Source: Mesonia algae (GTDB lineage: Bacteria > Bacteroidota > Bacteroidia > Flavobacteriales > Flavobacteriaceae). From it: DNA of 64,000 bases. Of this stretch, positions 7,685 to 16,099 are shown piece by piece (position 1 is the stretch's first letter; every line of letters begins with the position of its first letter). The stretch is taken from the NCBI RefSeq assembly GCF_003253545.1, contig NZ_QKYV01000001.1:624924-688923 (forward strand). Direction: 5' to 3'. A model generated the notes under the pieces. It searched no databases. It was not told where the DNA came from and worked only from the letters and a program-made list of their open reading frames with translations. The position numbers and the translations under genes are program-made.

Positions 7685-8332
7685 ATGAAGTCAATTACGA
7701 TCAAAGGATCTAAAAGAGAAAGCGTAGGTAAAAAAGTAACAAAAGCCTTACGTAATGCTGGAGAGGTTCCTTGCGTGTTATACGGAGGGGAACAAGCATT
7801 ACATTTTTCGGCACCAGAAGTGTCATTCAATAGCTTGATTTATACACCAGACGTTCACACGGTAGTGATCGAATTAGAAGATGGTAAGTCGTACAACGCA
7901 GTTCTTCAAGATATTCAATTTCACCCAGTAACAGATAATATCCTACATATGGATTTTTATGAGTTTGGTGAAGATCAAGAAATTAGCATGGAAATTCCTG
8001 TACACGCAGAAGGTGTACCAAGAGGGGTTAAAAATGGTGGTGTTTTACGTTTTAACTTACGTAGAATGAAAGTGAAAGGTTTAGCAAGCAAATTACCAGA
8101 TTATATTATTGCTGATGTTTCTCCACTTAAAATTGGAAATAAATTATATGTTACCGCTGTAGAGAACGAAGATTATACTATTCTTCACCCAGATAACACT
8201 GTAATTTGCCAAGTGAAAACATCTAGAAACATCGTTGCAGATGCAGATGATGAAGATGATGTTGATGCAGGAGATGTGCCAGCTACCGAAGTTAAAGACG
8301 AAGGAGCAGCAGCAGCATCTAATGACGCATAA
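7685..8332 (+). CDS. rplY: 50S ribosomal protein L25 / general stress protein Ctc
   Basis: A 215-residue protein of the L25-TL5-Ctc type: an N-terminal 5S rRNA-binding beta-barrel (residues 1-95, starting [17 protein letters not shown] and including [10 protein letters not shown]) followed by the TL5/Ctc beta domain (about 100-185). The C-terminal 30 residues are an acidic, alanine-rich tail ([14 protein letters not shown]), usual for Bacteroidota. It binds 5S rRNA in the large ribosomal subunit. It lies 31 bp after prs and is followed by a strong hairpin terminator. Confidence 0.96.
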   Translation: MKSITIKGSKRESVGKKVTKALRNAGEVPCVLYGGEQALHFSAPEVSFNSLIYTPDVHTVVIELEDGKSYNAVLQDIQFHPVTDNILHMDFYEFGEDQEISMEIPVHAEGVPRGVKNGGVLRFNLRRMKVKGLASKLPDYIIADVSPLKIGNKLYVTAVENEDYTILHPDNTVICQVKTSRNIVADADDEDDVDAGDVPATEVKDEGAAAASNDA

Positions 8333-8358
8333 GCAGCATTCAAGAATTTATTTATTAG

Positions 8359-8390
8359 AAAAGCATTCCTTTACGGAATGCTTTTTTATT
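8359..8390 (+). terminator. Rho-independent terminator after rplY
   Basis: Stem AAAAGCATTCC / GGAATGCTTTT with a 5-nt loop, followed by a T-rich run. Confidence 0.85.
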
Positions 8391-8409
8391 TTTACTAAAA
8401 TTTAAAAAC

Positions 8410-9030
8410 ATGCTTTCTTTCTTCGGAAAAATTTTAGCAACATCTAAAAATATTGAAACTGATATGAAAAAGTTTCTAATAGTAGGACTTGGTAACATAG
8501 GACCTAAATATCATAATACAAGGCATAATATAGGCTTTAAAGTATTAGATCATCTTGCGCAAGAAAATGAGATCACATTTGAAACTGTGAAATTGGGAGA
8601 TAAAGCAACCTATAAATTTAAAGGGAGAACATTTATTCTTTTAAAACCTAGTACGTATATGAACCTTAGCGGAAAAGCAGTAAGATACTGGCTAGAAAAA
8701 GAAAAAGTAGATTTAGAAAATTTATTAGTCATTACCGACGATTTAAATCTTCCATACGGAACGTTAAGACTAAAAGCTAAAGGTAGTGATGGAGGTCACA
8801 ATGGTTTAAAAGATATTCAGCAGCAGCTTAATACAACTAAATACAATCGTTTTAGGTTTGGCATTAGTGACGAATTCTCTAAAGGCAAACAAATAGATTA
8901 TGTGTTAGGAGAATGGAGTGAAGAAGAAAATAAACAAATGAAAGAACGACTAGATAAGTCGGTTGCCTTGATAAAATCTTTTGGTACCGCAGGTTTATCT
9001 AACACTATGAACAGCTTTAACGGAAAATAA
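8410..9030 (+). CDS. pth: Peptidyl-tRNA hydrolase
   Basis: Bacterial Pth, which frees tRNA from peptidyl-tRNAs that drop off the ribosome. The family core starts at residue 19 (MKKFLIVGLGNIGPKY) and contains the catalytic histidine in NTRHNIGFKV, the KPSTYMNLSG loop, and the DDLNLPYG and GSDGGHNGLKDI segments. The longest reading starts at 8410 and adds 18 residues (MLSFFGKILATSKNIETD). Similar N-terminal extensions occur in flavobacterial Pth, as I recall, but the ATG at 8464 would give a normal 188-residue enzyme and is an equally good start. The terminator after rplY separates it from prs-rplY. A second terminator follows the stop. Confidence 0.93.
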   Translation: MLSFFGKILATSKNIETDMKKFLIVGLGNIGPKYHNTRHNIGFKVLDHLAQENEITFETVKLGDKATYKFKGRTFILLKPSTYMNLSGKAVRYWLEKEKVDLENLLVITDDLNLPYGTLRLKAKGSDGGHNGLKDIQQQLNTTKYNRFRFGISDEFSKGKQIDYVLGEWSEEENKQMKERLDKSVALIKSFGTAGLSNTMNSFNGK

Positions 9031-9062
9031 AAAAAGAGGAAGCATTTGCTTCCTCTTTTTTT
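9031..9062. terminator. Bidirectional terminator between pth and the metalloprotease gene
   Basis: A 13-bp stem (AAAAAGAGGAAGC and complement, 9031-9043 with 9048-9060) with a 4-nt loop. A-run on the left and T-run on the right let it end both convergent genes. Confidence 0.85.
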
Positions 9063-9081
9063 TATCAAAATGAAATTCAAA

Positions 9082-12000
9082 TTACTGAACTATTATTTTT
9101 TTGGTAATAGAGTTGTTACCATCACTTACATTTACAAAGTAAACACCAGCTTGAGCATTTGCTAGACTTACATTTTCTTGAACCTTGGTTTGGGTTTGTA
9201 AGTCTTTGCTATAAAATAACCTTCCAGTAACATCATATACTGCTAATTTGGTAGGTTGGGAACTTGTAGAGTTTAAGCTAACCGTAAACTCCCCGTGATT
9301 TGGGTTTGGCCATAAATTAAAAGTAGAAGTCATAGAATTACTATCAGTAGAAAGAGTTCCTACATTAAGAGTATAATCTTCAACCTCACCATCAAAATCA
9401 TCTGCACAAGAAGTAGGATTTTGGCTATATCTTGTAGAAACACGCATAGTAGTACTTCCTGTTAAAGCTGTCTCAGGTACTAAGATGCTTAAGGGTGAAG
9501 AACTAGTAGCGCCATTGGTTACTCCAAAGGCGGTTCCCATATTGTACTCCTCACCTGGGTCATCAAAACTACAGTTTTGATTCCAATCTATCCACACCAA
9601 AGTTCTTGATAAATAATTACCATCAGTATTCACATTTACAGAAAGGTCATAGCTTTGATTTTTTACTATCTCTGTAGAAATTGAAGTAAAATCGTTATAT
9701 CCTACACTTTTAATTGATGGTGTGCTATTGTTAATGGTATTAAAAGTTACTAAAGTTACGCCAGTATCATAATTTATATTTCCTGAAGACGGACAGCTTT
9801 CACAAGAAATAGTAGTAAAGCTAAAAATTTCAGAGAAATCTGAGCTCAGACAGTTGTTAGTAGCTAATATTCTCCAGTAATATGTAGTTTCATTTTCTGC
9901 AGATAGGAATGCATACGTATTACCGGTATATACATCTGAATTCTCTATGATATCTGTAAATTCTAAATCTGTAGCAATTTGTACGGTATAGAATTCTACA
10001 TTCTCTGAAGTTTCCCAAGTCAATACAGGTGTGCTAGATACATCAACATCACCGTCTATAGGATTCAACAAGACAGGAGTCATAATATTGTTTCCAAAAA
10101 TATCTAGTTGTGCATCAAAAGTTTTAACTATTGTGGCAGATGTACCTACAATTTGAAAAGGATAATTACCTACACTTACATCCTCTGTTCCAGATATGGT
10201 CATAGTAACATCTGTTCCATCTGCTGTTGCAGATGCTGTATCGAAAGAAGCAGTTAATTCGTTTGGAAGACCTTCTACTGAAAATGTAGTTGTTTCATCA
10301 AATCCTAAAAAAGTATTATAGGTAAAACTGTATATTGCATCTTCTGGTTGACAAATAGATATTTCACTTTCTTCTAGTGTTACAATAAACTCTGACTCTT
10401 GAGTTGTTATAACTTCTTGATTTACAGCATAAAAAATATTATCAACAGCTTCAATCATAATTCTGGCATTTGAAACTGTTCCTACAGAAGGTACTACAAT
10501 GTCAGCAGAACCATTGTTTGGTAAATTCTCGGCTATCGTAATATCAAAATTTACACCACCATCTATACTCATTAATATATTAACGTTAGACGTGTTGATT
10601 GGTGCTACATTTGTATTTGCGACATCCCAAGTTATGGTTTGATTTTCTCCAACATTCCAGGTAACACCTTCGTTATTTTGAGAAGTAACTAAAAACGGAC
10701 CAGCCGTACCGTTTACAGTTACCTTCATTAGGTCTGCATCAGTTTGTCCAACACCTTCAGCAAACCCACTTCCATTATCTCTCACTAAAAATGAGAAATT
10801 CATCTCTCTAGCAACAGAAGGTGTAACCTCCCAAGTAGGTGTTAAGTTACCATTTACTACACTGGCTAAATTAGGCATATATCTATTAGGAGAATTGTTA
10901 GGCATTATAGATCTGTATAAAGGTCCCTGCGCCCAGTTGGATTGTGGTGTTCCACTTCCTGGAGCTTGTTCTGGATCATTTTGAGACCAATTATAAGTAA
11001 GAGTTTCACTACCATCTGCGTCGGTTGCATTTCCTCTCAATACGAATGCAGTAGACTTAGGGATAATATAATCATTTCCTGCATCAGCTATTGGAGCTTG
11101 ATTTGAAATTATTGTTTCTTCATCACAAGAACTACTTACTCCATTTTTAATATTGGCGCTAATATCTCTTATGTTTACATAATTGAAATGTGCATCACTG
11201 TTAGATTGCACGTTAGTTGGACAAATTCCTGCGTATCCCATTATAGAACTACCGCTAGCAGGCTCAACTTCAGTCTGTCCACTACCACTTCTAGAACAGG
11301 TGTTCATGGTGTGGTAGCCACCAAACTGGTGTCCCATTTCGTGAGCTACATAATCAATATCGAATGGGTCACCAGTAGGATTAGGGCGTCCTGTGTATCC
11401 GCTTCCTTTTTCTCCGCTACTACAAACGCAACCAATACATCCAGCGTTACCTCCACCCGAAGTGTTAAAATTATGACCAATATCATAGTTGGTATCACCA
11501 ATAATATTGTCGATTACGTTTTGAGTAGTGTTGTTGTACTCTCCAGCCCAAGGATCTGAATTGGTTGCACCGTAGTAAATAATTTCGTCGTTATTAGCTA
11601 CAAACAATAAGGTAATTGCTAAATCTCTTTCATAGATTTCATTTACTCTATTAATTGTAATGGTCATTTGTGCCTGAATATCTTCTACTTCAGTTCCTGG
11701 ATTAGCGAAAATGTTACCATATTCGGCATTACAAGATTGAGCTAGTCTATAAGTTCTATGAACACTGTCATCTACATTTAAGACGCGACTTGAAGATCCA
11801 TTTAAAGAGGGTAAATCTATTCCTTGCTCTGTTAAACATTCGAAACTTGATGACCCTTTTGTTAAATCTTTTCTATTATATATTATATAGTTTTCTGTAT
11901 TGGTGGTATAGGGATCTATGTAAGTTGCACTTCTAACTCCAGAAAGGCTCATAGTGTGTAAGCCAAATTGAGTAACGCTAAACCTCATCGTTGCAGTTGG

Positions 12001-12366
12001 ATCATCAATTCCAACAGCCTTATATGTTTTTATATTTGGAAATTTAGCTTGTAATTCATCTTCCATGATTGAAGAAGAAGTTACTCTAAATTTTTCTAGC
12101 TTACCTGTTTCCATAGGAAACTCAACTACGACAGGAGATTGTCCTGTGAAGGTACCTTTTTTTGGAGCTTGCTCCACAATATTCTTAAATGCATTTAGAT
12201 CTAAGTGAAATAAATGATAAGATGTAGGGTTCGATGATCTTTTGGTTTTCTCTAAATTACTTAGAGCTTTTTTAGATGTTTTGGTCCAATAGTTATCTTG
12301 TCCTGAAACTGAAAAAGCCAAGAAAAATAATACTAAACCTAAAACATGACGTAAATTTGTATTCAT
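9082..12366 (-). CDS. Secreted M12B-like (reprolysin-type) zinc metalloprotease with T9SS sorting signal
   Basis: A 1094-residue exported protein. A signal peptide (MNTNLRHVLGLVLFFLAFSVSGQ) precedes a propeptide-like region, then a metzincin catalytic domain with HEMGHQFGGYH (His342, Glu343, His346, His352) and a SIMGYAG segment consistent with a Met-turn. Next come beta-sandwich domains including an fn3-like one (about 770-855, TPVLTWETSENVEFYTVQIA), a GEVED domain (about 885-1015, ending DFDGEVEDYTLNV), and a C-terminal type A T9SS signal (about 1020-1094, NLWPNPNHGEFTVSL...ITKKIIVQ). It should be exported by Sec, moved across the outer membrane by T9SS, and released or surface-anchored. 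The substrate is probably extracellular protein. It is a single-gene unit, convergent with pth. Confidence 0.92.
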   Translation of the reverse strand: MNTNLRHVLGLVLFFLAFSVSGQDNYWTKTSKKALSNLEKTKRSSNPTSYHLFHLDLNAFKNIVEQAPKKGTFTGQSPVVVEFPMETGKLEKFRVTSSSIMEDELQAKFPNIKTYKAVGIDDPTATMRFSVTQFGLHTMSLSGVRSATYIDPYTTNTENYIIYNRKDLTKGSSSFECLTEQGIDLPSLNGSSSRVLNVDDSVHRTYRLAQSCNAEYGNIFANPGTEVEDIQAQMTITINRVNEIYERDLAITLLFVANNDEIIYYGATNSDPWAGEYNNTTQNVIDNIIGDTNYDIGHNFNTSGGGNAGCIGCVCSSGEKGSGYTGRPNPTGDPFDIDYVAHEMGHQFGGYHTMNTCSRSGSGQTEVEPASGSSIMGYAGICPTNVQSNSDAHFNYVNIRDISANIKNGVSSSCDEETIISNQAPIADAGNDYIIPKSTAFVLRGNATDADGSETLTYNWSQNDPEQAPGSGTPQSNWAQGPLYRSIMPNNSPNRYMPNLASVVNGNLTPTWEVTPSVAREMNFSFLVRDNGSGFAEGVGQTDADLMKVTVNGTAGPFLVTSQNNEGVTWNVGENQTITWDVANTNVAPINTSNVNILMSIDGGVNFDITIAENLPNNGSADIVVPSVGTVSNARIMIEAVDNIFYAVNQEVITTQESEFIVTLEESEISICQPEDAIYSFTYNTFLGFDETTTFSVEGLPNELTASFDTASATADGTDVTMTISGTEDVSVGNYPFQIVGTSATIVKTFDAQLDIFGNNIMTPVLLNPIDGDVDVSSTPVLTWETSENVEFYTVQIATDLEFTDIIENSDVYTGNTYAFLSAENETTYYWRILATNNCLSSDFSEIFSFTTISCESCPSSGNINYDTGVTLVTFNTINNSTPSIKSVGYNDFTSISTEIVKNQSYDLSVNVNTDGNYLSRTLVWIDWNQNCSFDDPGEEYNMGTAFGVTNGATSSSPLSILVPETALTGSTTMRVSTRYSQNPTSCADDFDGEVEDYTLNVGTLSTDSNSMTSTFNLWPNPNHGEFTVSLNSTSSQPTKLAVYDVTGRLFYSKDLQTQTKVQENVSLANAQAGVYFVNVSDGNNSITKKIIVQ

Positions 12367-12441
12367 TGTGTATGTAGGATTAAGTTAAGCTTTAAAATTA
12401 GTGTATTTTTAAGGTTTAAGAAAAGATATTTAAGTTAAAAT

Positions 12442-13383
12442 ATGAATAACTCTAAGGAAATGAGTGAGATAATAAACCCTTCTGTAGTTACGATTGGTAC
12501 ATTTGATGGGGTGCATGTGGGTCATCAAAAAATTATTGACCGATTAATAGATGTAGCTCAAAAAAATCATTTGGAGTCTGCGATCCTTACTTTTTTTCCG
12601 CATCCAAGAATGGTCTTGCAAAAAGAAGTGGGAATCAAGTTAATAAATACTATAGAGGAGAGAAAGAAGATTATAAAGAGTAAAGGAGTAGATCATTTAG
12701 TGATTTACCCTTTTACAAAAGAATTTTCTAGACTTACAGCAAGAGAATATGTGGAGCAAATTTTAGTCAATAAATTAAATGCAAAAAAAATTATCATTGG
12801 CTACGACCACCGCTTTGGTAGAAATAGGAACGCTAATATTCAAGATTTAAAAGAATTAGGAAAGACCTTTGGTTTTACGGTAGAAGAAATTTCTAAACAA
12901 GATGTAGAAGAAGTTGCAGTAAGTTCTACTAAAATTAGAAAAGCTATAGAAGAAGGCGACATAGAAAAAGCTAATACATTTTTGGGCAATCTTTTTTCCC
13001 TTAACGGAAAAATAGTAAAAGGAAAGAGCTTAGGTAAAACTTTAGGTTTCCCAACAGCCAATTTAGAGATTAAAGAAGATTATAAAATTATTCCAAAAAA
13101 CGGAGTTTACATTGTAAAAGCTCACTTAGATAATAAGTGGGTTTTCGGTATGATGAATATCGGGACTAATCCCACCGTTGGAGGAGATACACAAACCATC
13201 GAAACTTATTTTTTAGATTTTAGTCAAGATTTATACGGTCAAGAACTCAGCATTCAAATCCTAAAAAGAATACGTGATGAAATAAAATTTGGAGATGTCG
13301 ATCAATTAATTGAGGCTATGAATAATGATTTAAATTATACAAAAAGCTATATTCAAGACTCAAAAGCGATTAATAATGATTAA
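12442..13383 (+). CDS. ribF: Bifunctional riboflavin kinase / FAD synthetase
   Basis: A 313-residue RibF of usual length. The N-terminal nucleotidyltransferase half carries GTFDGVHVGHQKII (HxGH-type motif) and IIIGYDHRFGRNR. The C-terminal riboflavin kinase half starts near residue 185 with GKIVKGKSLGKTLGFPTANL, followed by GVYIV and MNIGTNPTVGG. It makes FMN from riboflavin and ATP, then FAD, in the cytoplasm. The stop overlaps the next gene by 8 bp, so ribF and the HTTM gene are translationally coupled. Confidence 0.96.
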   Translation: MNNSKEMSEIINPSVVTIGTFDGVHVGHQKIIDRLIDVAQKNHLESAILTFFPHPRMVLQKEVGIKLINTIEERKKIIKSKGVDHLVIYPFTKEFSRLTAREYVEQILVNKLNAKKIIIGYDHRFGRNRNANIQDLKELGKTFGFTVEEISKQDVEEVAVSSTKIRKAIEEGDIEKANTFLGNLFSLNGKIVKGKSLGKTLGFPTANLEIKEDYKIIPKNGVYIVKAHLDNKWVFGMMNIGTNPTVGGDTQTIETYFLDFSQDLYGQELSIQILKRIRDEIKFGDVDQLIEAMNNDLNYTKSYIQDSKAINND

Positions 13384-14692
13384 TAAGTGGTTGTTTAAGC
13401 ATATAGATAATAGTGCTCTCATTCTTTTTAGAATTTTCTTTGGGGTATTAATTACATTAGAAGCTTGGGGAGCCATTTTTACTGGATGGATTACTAGAAC
13501 CTTACTAGAACCTCAACAAACTTTTAATTTTATAGGTTTCGATTTTTTACAACCGCTTCCAGGAAACGGTATGTATTTCTATTATTTTTTAATGGGAGTA
13601 TTTGGTGTATTAGTGACCATTGGTTATAAATACCGCTGGAGCCTTTCTGCCTATACTATTATGTGGACATGCGTCTATCTGATGCAAAAATCCAGTTACA
13701 ACAACCATTATTATTTACTTGTTCTTATTTGCATATTTATGTTATTGGTGCCAGCAAACGCCTATTTCTCTATCGATGCAAAACAAAATGATAGAATACG
13801 GTCCTTATCTACACCACGTTGGGTACACTTATTTATTATTTTGCAGCTACTAATTGTTTATACCTATGCATCTTGTGCAAAACTATACCCCGATTGGTTA
13901 GATGGTTCTGTGCCAGAGCTGCTAATGAAATCTAAAAAAGACTATTGGTTAATTGGCGATATACTTCAAGAAAAATGGACACACGTAACCATCACTTATT
14001 TTGGGATATTATTCGATTTACTCGTTGTTCCATTATTGTTGTGGAAGAGAACTAGAACTCCAGTATTTATCTTTGCTATCTTTTTTCATTTATTTAATAG
14101 TATTGTTTTTCAAATAGGAATTTTCCCTTATTTGTCACTTGCCTTTTGTTTGTTTTTCTTTCCTACGCAAATTATTCATAAGCGTTTTAAATTAAAAAAA
14201 GAATATTATGATCAAGGAGAGGTGAAAGTACCATCTAAAAGCGGATTAATGAAAGCTTTTTTTATAACGTGGTTTGTGGTTCAAATTAGTCTTCCGTTAA
14301 GGCATTGGTTTATTAAAGGCGATGTTTTATTAACCGAAGAAGGCCACCGCTTAAGCTGGCGCATGATGTTACGTAGCAAAAGCGGAATTAGCACGTTTAA
14401 AGTAGTCGATAAAAATACAGGAAAAACTACCATCATAAAAAAAGGCGATTACCTCTCTAAAAAGCAATTACGTACGGTAAGCACCAAACCCGATGTTATT
14501 TGGCAATTTTCTAGACGTTTAAAGCAAGAATACGCAGCAAAAGGACGAGATGTTGCCGTGTATGTAGATGCTAAAGTGAGCATTAATCGCGGTCCGTATG
14601 TCTCTCTTATAGATTCATCTGTAGATATGGCATCGGCAGAGTGGGATTATTTCTTTCATAACGAATGGATTTTACTACCCGAAGAGCGCTAA
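13376..14692 (+). CDS. HTTM domain membrane protein (vitamin K gamma-carboxylase-like)
   Basis: A 438-residue protein. The first about 290 residues are an HTTM domain with several membrane helices (LILFRIFFGVLITLEAWGAI, YYFLMGVFGVLVTIGYKY, KSSYNNHYYLLVLICIFMLLVP, WVHLFIILQLLIVYTYASCAKL, FAIFFHLFNSIVFQIGIFPYLSLAFCLFFF). A soluble C-terminal domain of about 150 residues follows (HRLSWRMMLRSKSG...). HTTM is the membrane core of vertebrate vitamin K-dependent gamma-glutamyl carboxylase. Bacterial members are common in Bacteroidota but mostly uncharacterised, so the reaction here is unknown. The 8-bp overlap with ribF suggests coupling, possibly to flavin or quinone chemistry, but that is inference. 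Confidence 0.85.
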   Translation: MINKWLFKHIDNSALILFRIFFGVLITLEAWGAIFTGWITRTLLEPQQTFNFIGFDFLQPLPGNGMYFYYFLMGVFGVLVTIGYKYRWSLSAYTIMWTCVYLMQKSSYNNHYYLLVLICIFMLLVPANAYFSIDAKQNDRIRSLSTPRWVHLFIILQLLIVYTYASCAKLYPDWLDGSVPELLMKSKKDYWLIGDILQEKWTHVTITYFGILFDLLVVPLLLWKRTRTPVFIFAIFFHLFNSIVFQIGIFPYLSLAFCLFFFPTQIIHKRFKLKKEYYDQGEVKVPSKSGLMKAFFITWFVVQISLPLRHWFIKGDVLLTEEGHRLSWRMMLRSKSGISTFKVVDKNTGKTTIIKKGDYLSKKQLRTVSTKPDVIWQFSRRLKQEYAAKGRDVAVYVDAKVSINRGPYVSLIDSSVDMASAEWDYFFHNEWILLPEER

Positions 14693-14709
14693 ATCTTAAA
14701 TCAAATCTT

Positions 14710-14717
14710 TAACTTTG
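14710..14717 (+). promoter_or_regulatory. Possible -7 box of serS
   Basis: TAACTTTG, 64 nt upstream of the serS ATG. No convincing -33 element was seen. Confidence 0.4.
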
Positions 14718-14781
14718 AGGCTTTATTTTATTTCCGTCAAGCGGAAGTAAAAACGTAACCGTTATATAAATTGAACATTCT

Positions 14782-16053
14782 ATGTTACAAGTAGCTCAAA
14801 TTAAAGCAAACAAAGAAGCTTACATTAAAGCTTTAGAAAAGCGAAATTTTAAGGCAGAAGCCCTTTTTGAAGAAGTTTTGCAGTTAGATGAAACCCGAAG
14901 AACAACTCAGGCAGAGTTAGATCAAACTTTGGCAGAATCTAATCGTTTGTCCAAAGAAATTGGGTTGCTATTTAAATCTGGTGAACAGCAAAAAGCCAAT
15001 AAAGTTAAAGAGCAAACAGGAGCGTTAAAAGAAACCTCTAAAGAACTGAACGAAAAACTTAATGAAGTTTCTAATCAGTTAAATGAGATTTTATATACTA
15101 TTCCTAACGTTCCGCACGACTCTGTTCCTGCTGGAGTATCTGAAGATGATAATGAAGAGATTTTTAAAGAGGGAGAAATTCCAACTTTAGAAAAAGATGC
15201 TTTACCTCATTGGGAATTAGCAAAAAAATACGACCTCATAGATTTTGAATTAGGTAATAAAATCACAGGAGCTGGTTTTCCTGTTTATAAAGGAAAAGGA
15301 GCAAGGCTACAACGTGCTTTGATTACTTACTTTTTAGATAAAAATACGGCAGCGGGATATACCGAATATCAAGTGCCATTGGCGGTAAACGCAGAGTCTG
15401 GTTTTGGTACGGGACAATTGCCCGATAAAGAAGGACAAATGTATCATATGCCAGAAGATGACTTATATCTAATTCCAACTTCAGAGGTACCTTTAACCAA
15501 TATGTTTAGAGGAAATTTACTAGAGGCAAACCAATTACCTATTTCTTGTACAGCATTTACGCCTTGTTTTAGAAGAGAGGCAGGTTCTTATGGAGCGCAC
15601 GTTCGTGGTCTTAACCGTTTGCACCAATTTGATAAAGTAGAATTGGTGAATTTGGTAAAACCAGAAGATTCTTATGCTACGTTGGATAACATGGTAGAGC
15701 ACGTAAAAGAGATTTTGAGAGAATTAGAATTACCTTATCGTGTGTTACGCTTATGCGGAGGCGATTTAGGATTTACTTCGGCATTAACTTACGATTTCGA
15801 ATTGTTTTCTGCCGGTCAAGACCGTTGGTTAGAAATTTCTTCGGTATCTAATTTTGAAACTTTCCAAGCCAATAGATTAAAGGTAAGATATAAGAACGAG
15901 CAAGGTAAAAAGGAGTTAATCCATACCCTTAACGGAAGTTCTTTAGCATTGCCTCGTGTTATCGCAGGTATTTTAGAAAACTACCAAACTCCAAATGGGA
16001 TTAAAATACCAAAAGTATTAGTGCCTTACACAGGTTTTGATATGATAGATTAA
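14782..16053 (+). CDS. serS: Seryl-tRNA synthetase
   Basis: A 423-residue class II synthetase of standard length. The N-terminal antiparallel coiled-coil arm (about residues 30-100, rich in Glu, Lys and Leu) binds the tRNA-Ser variable arm. The catalytic domain shows TSEVPLTN, motif 2 (TPCFRREAGSYGAHVRGLNR), the FELFSAGQDRWLEISSVSNFETFQANR segment and motif 3 (LNGSSLALPRVIAGILENYQ). It charges tRNA-Ser, and also tRNA-Sec where present. Complete, with a normal ATG. Confidence 0.98.
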   Translation: MLQVAQIKANKEAYIKALEKRNFKAEALFEEVLQLDETRRTTQAELDQTLAESNRLSKEIGLLFKSGEQQKANKVKEQTGALKETSKELNEKLNEVSNQLNEILYTIPNVPHDSVPAGVSEDDNEEIFKEGEIPTLEKDALPHWELAKKYDLIDFELGNKITGAGFPVYKGKGARLQRALITYFLDKNTAAGYTEYQVPLAVNAESGFGTGQLPDKEGQMYHMPEDDLYLIPTSEVPLTNMFRGNLLEANQLPISCTAFTPCFRREAGSYGAHVRGLNRLHQFDKVELVNLVKPEDSYATLDNMVEHVKEILRELELPYRVLRLCGGDLGFTSALTYDFELFSAGQDRWLEISSVSNFETFQANRLKVRYKNEQGKKELIHTLNGSSLALPRVIAGILENYQTPNGIKIPKVLVPYTGFDMID

Positions 16054-16099
16054 AAACATTTTAAAACTATATTTAAACGCATTTTGCTATCTTAGCGAG

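Noticed and set aside
11188..11559. 123-residue plus-strand reading frame
   Set aside because: Fully antisense to the catalytic region of the metalloprotease, Ser/Thr/Val-rich translation, no family signal.
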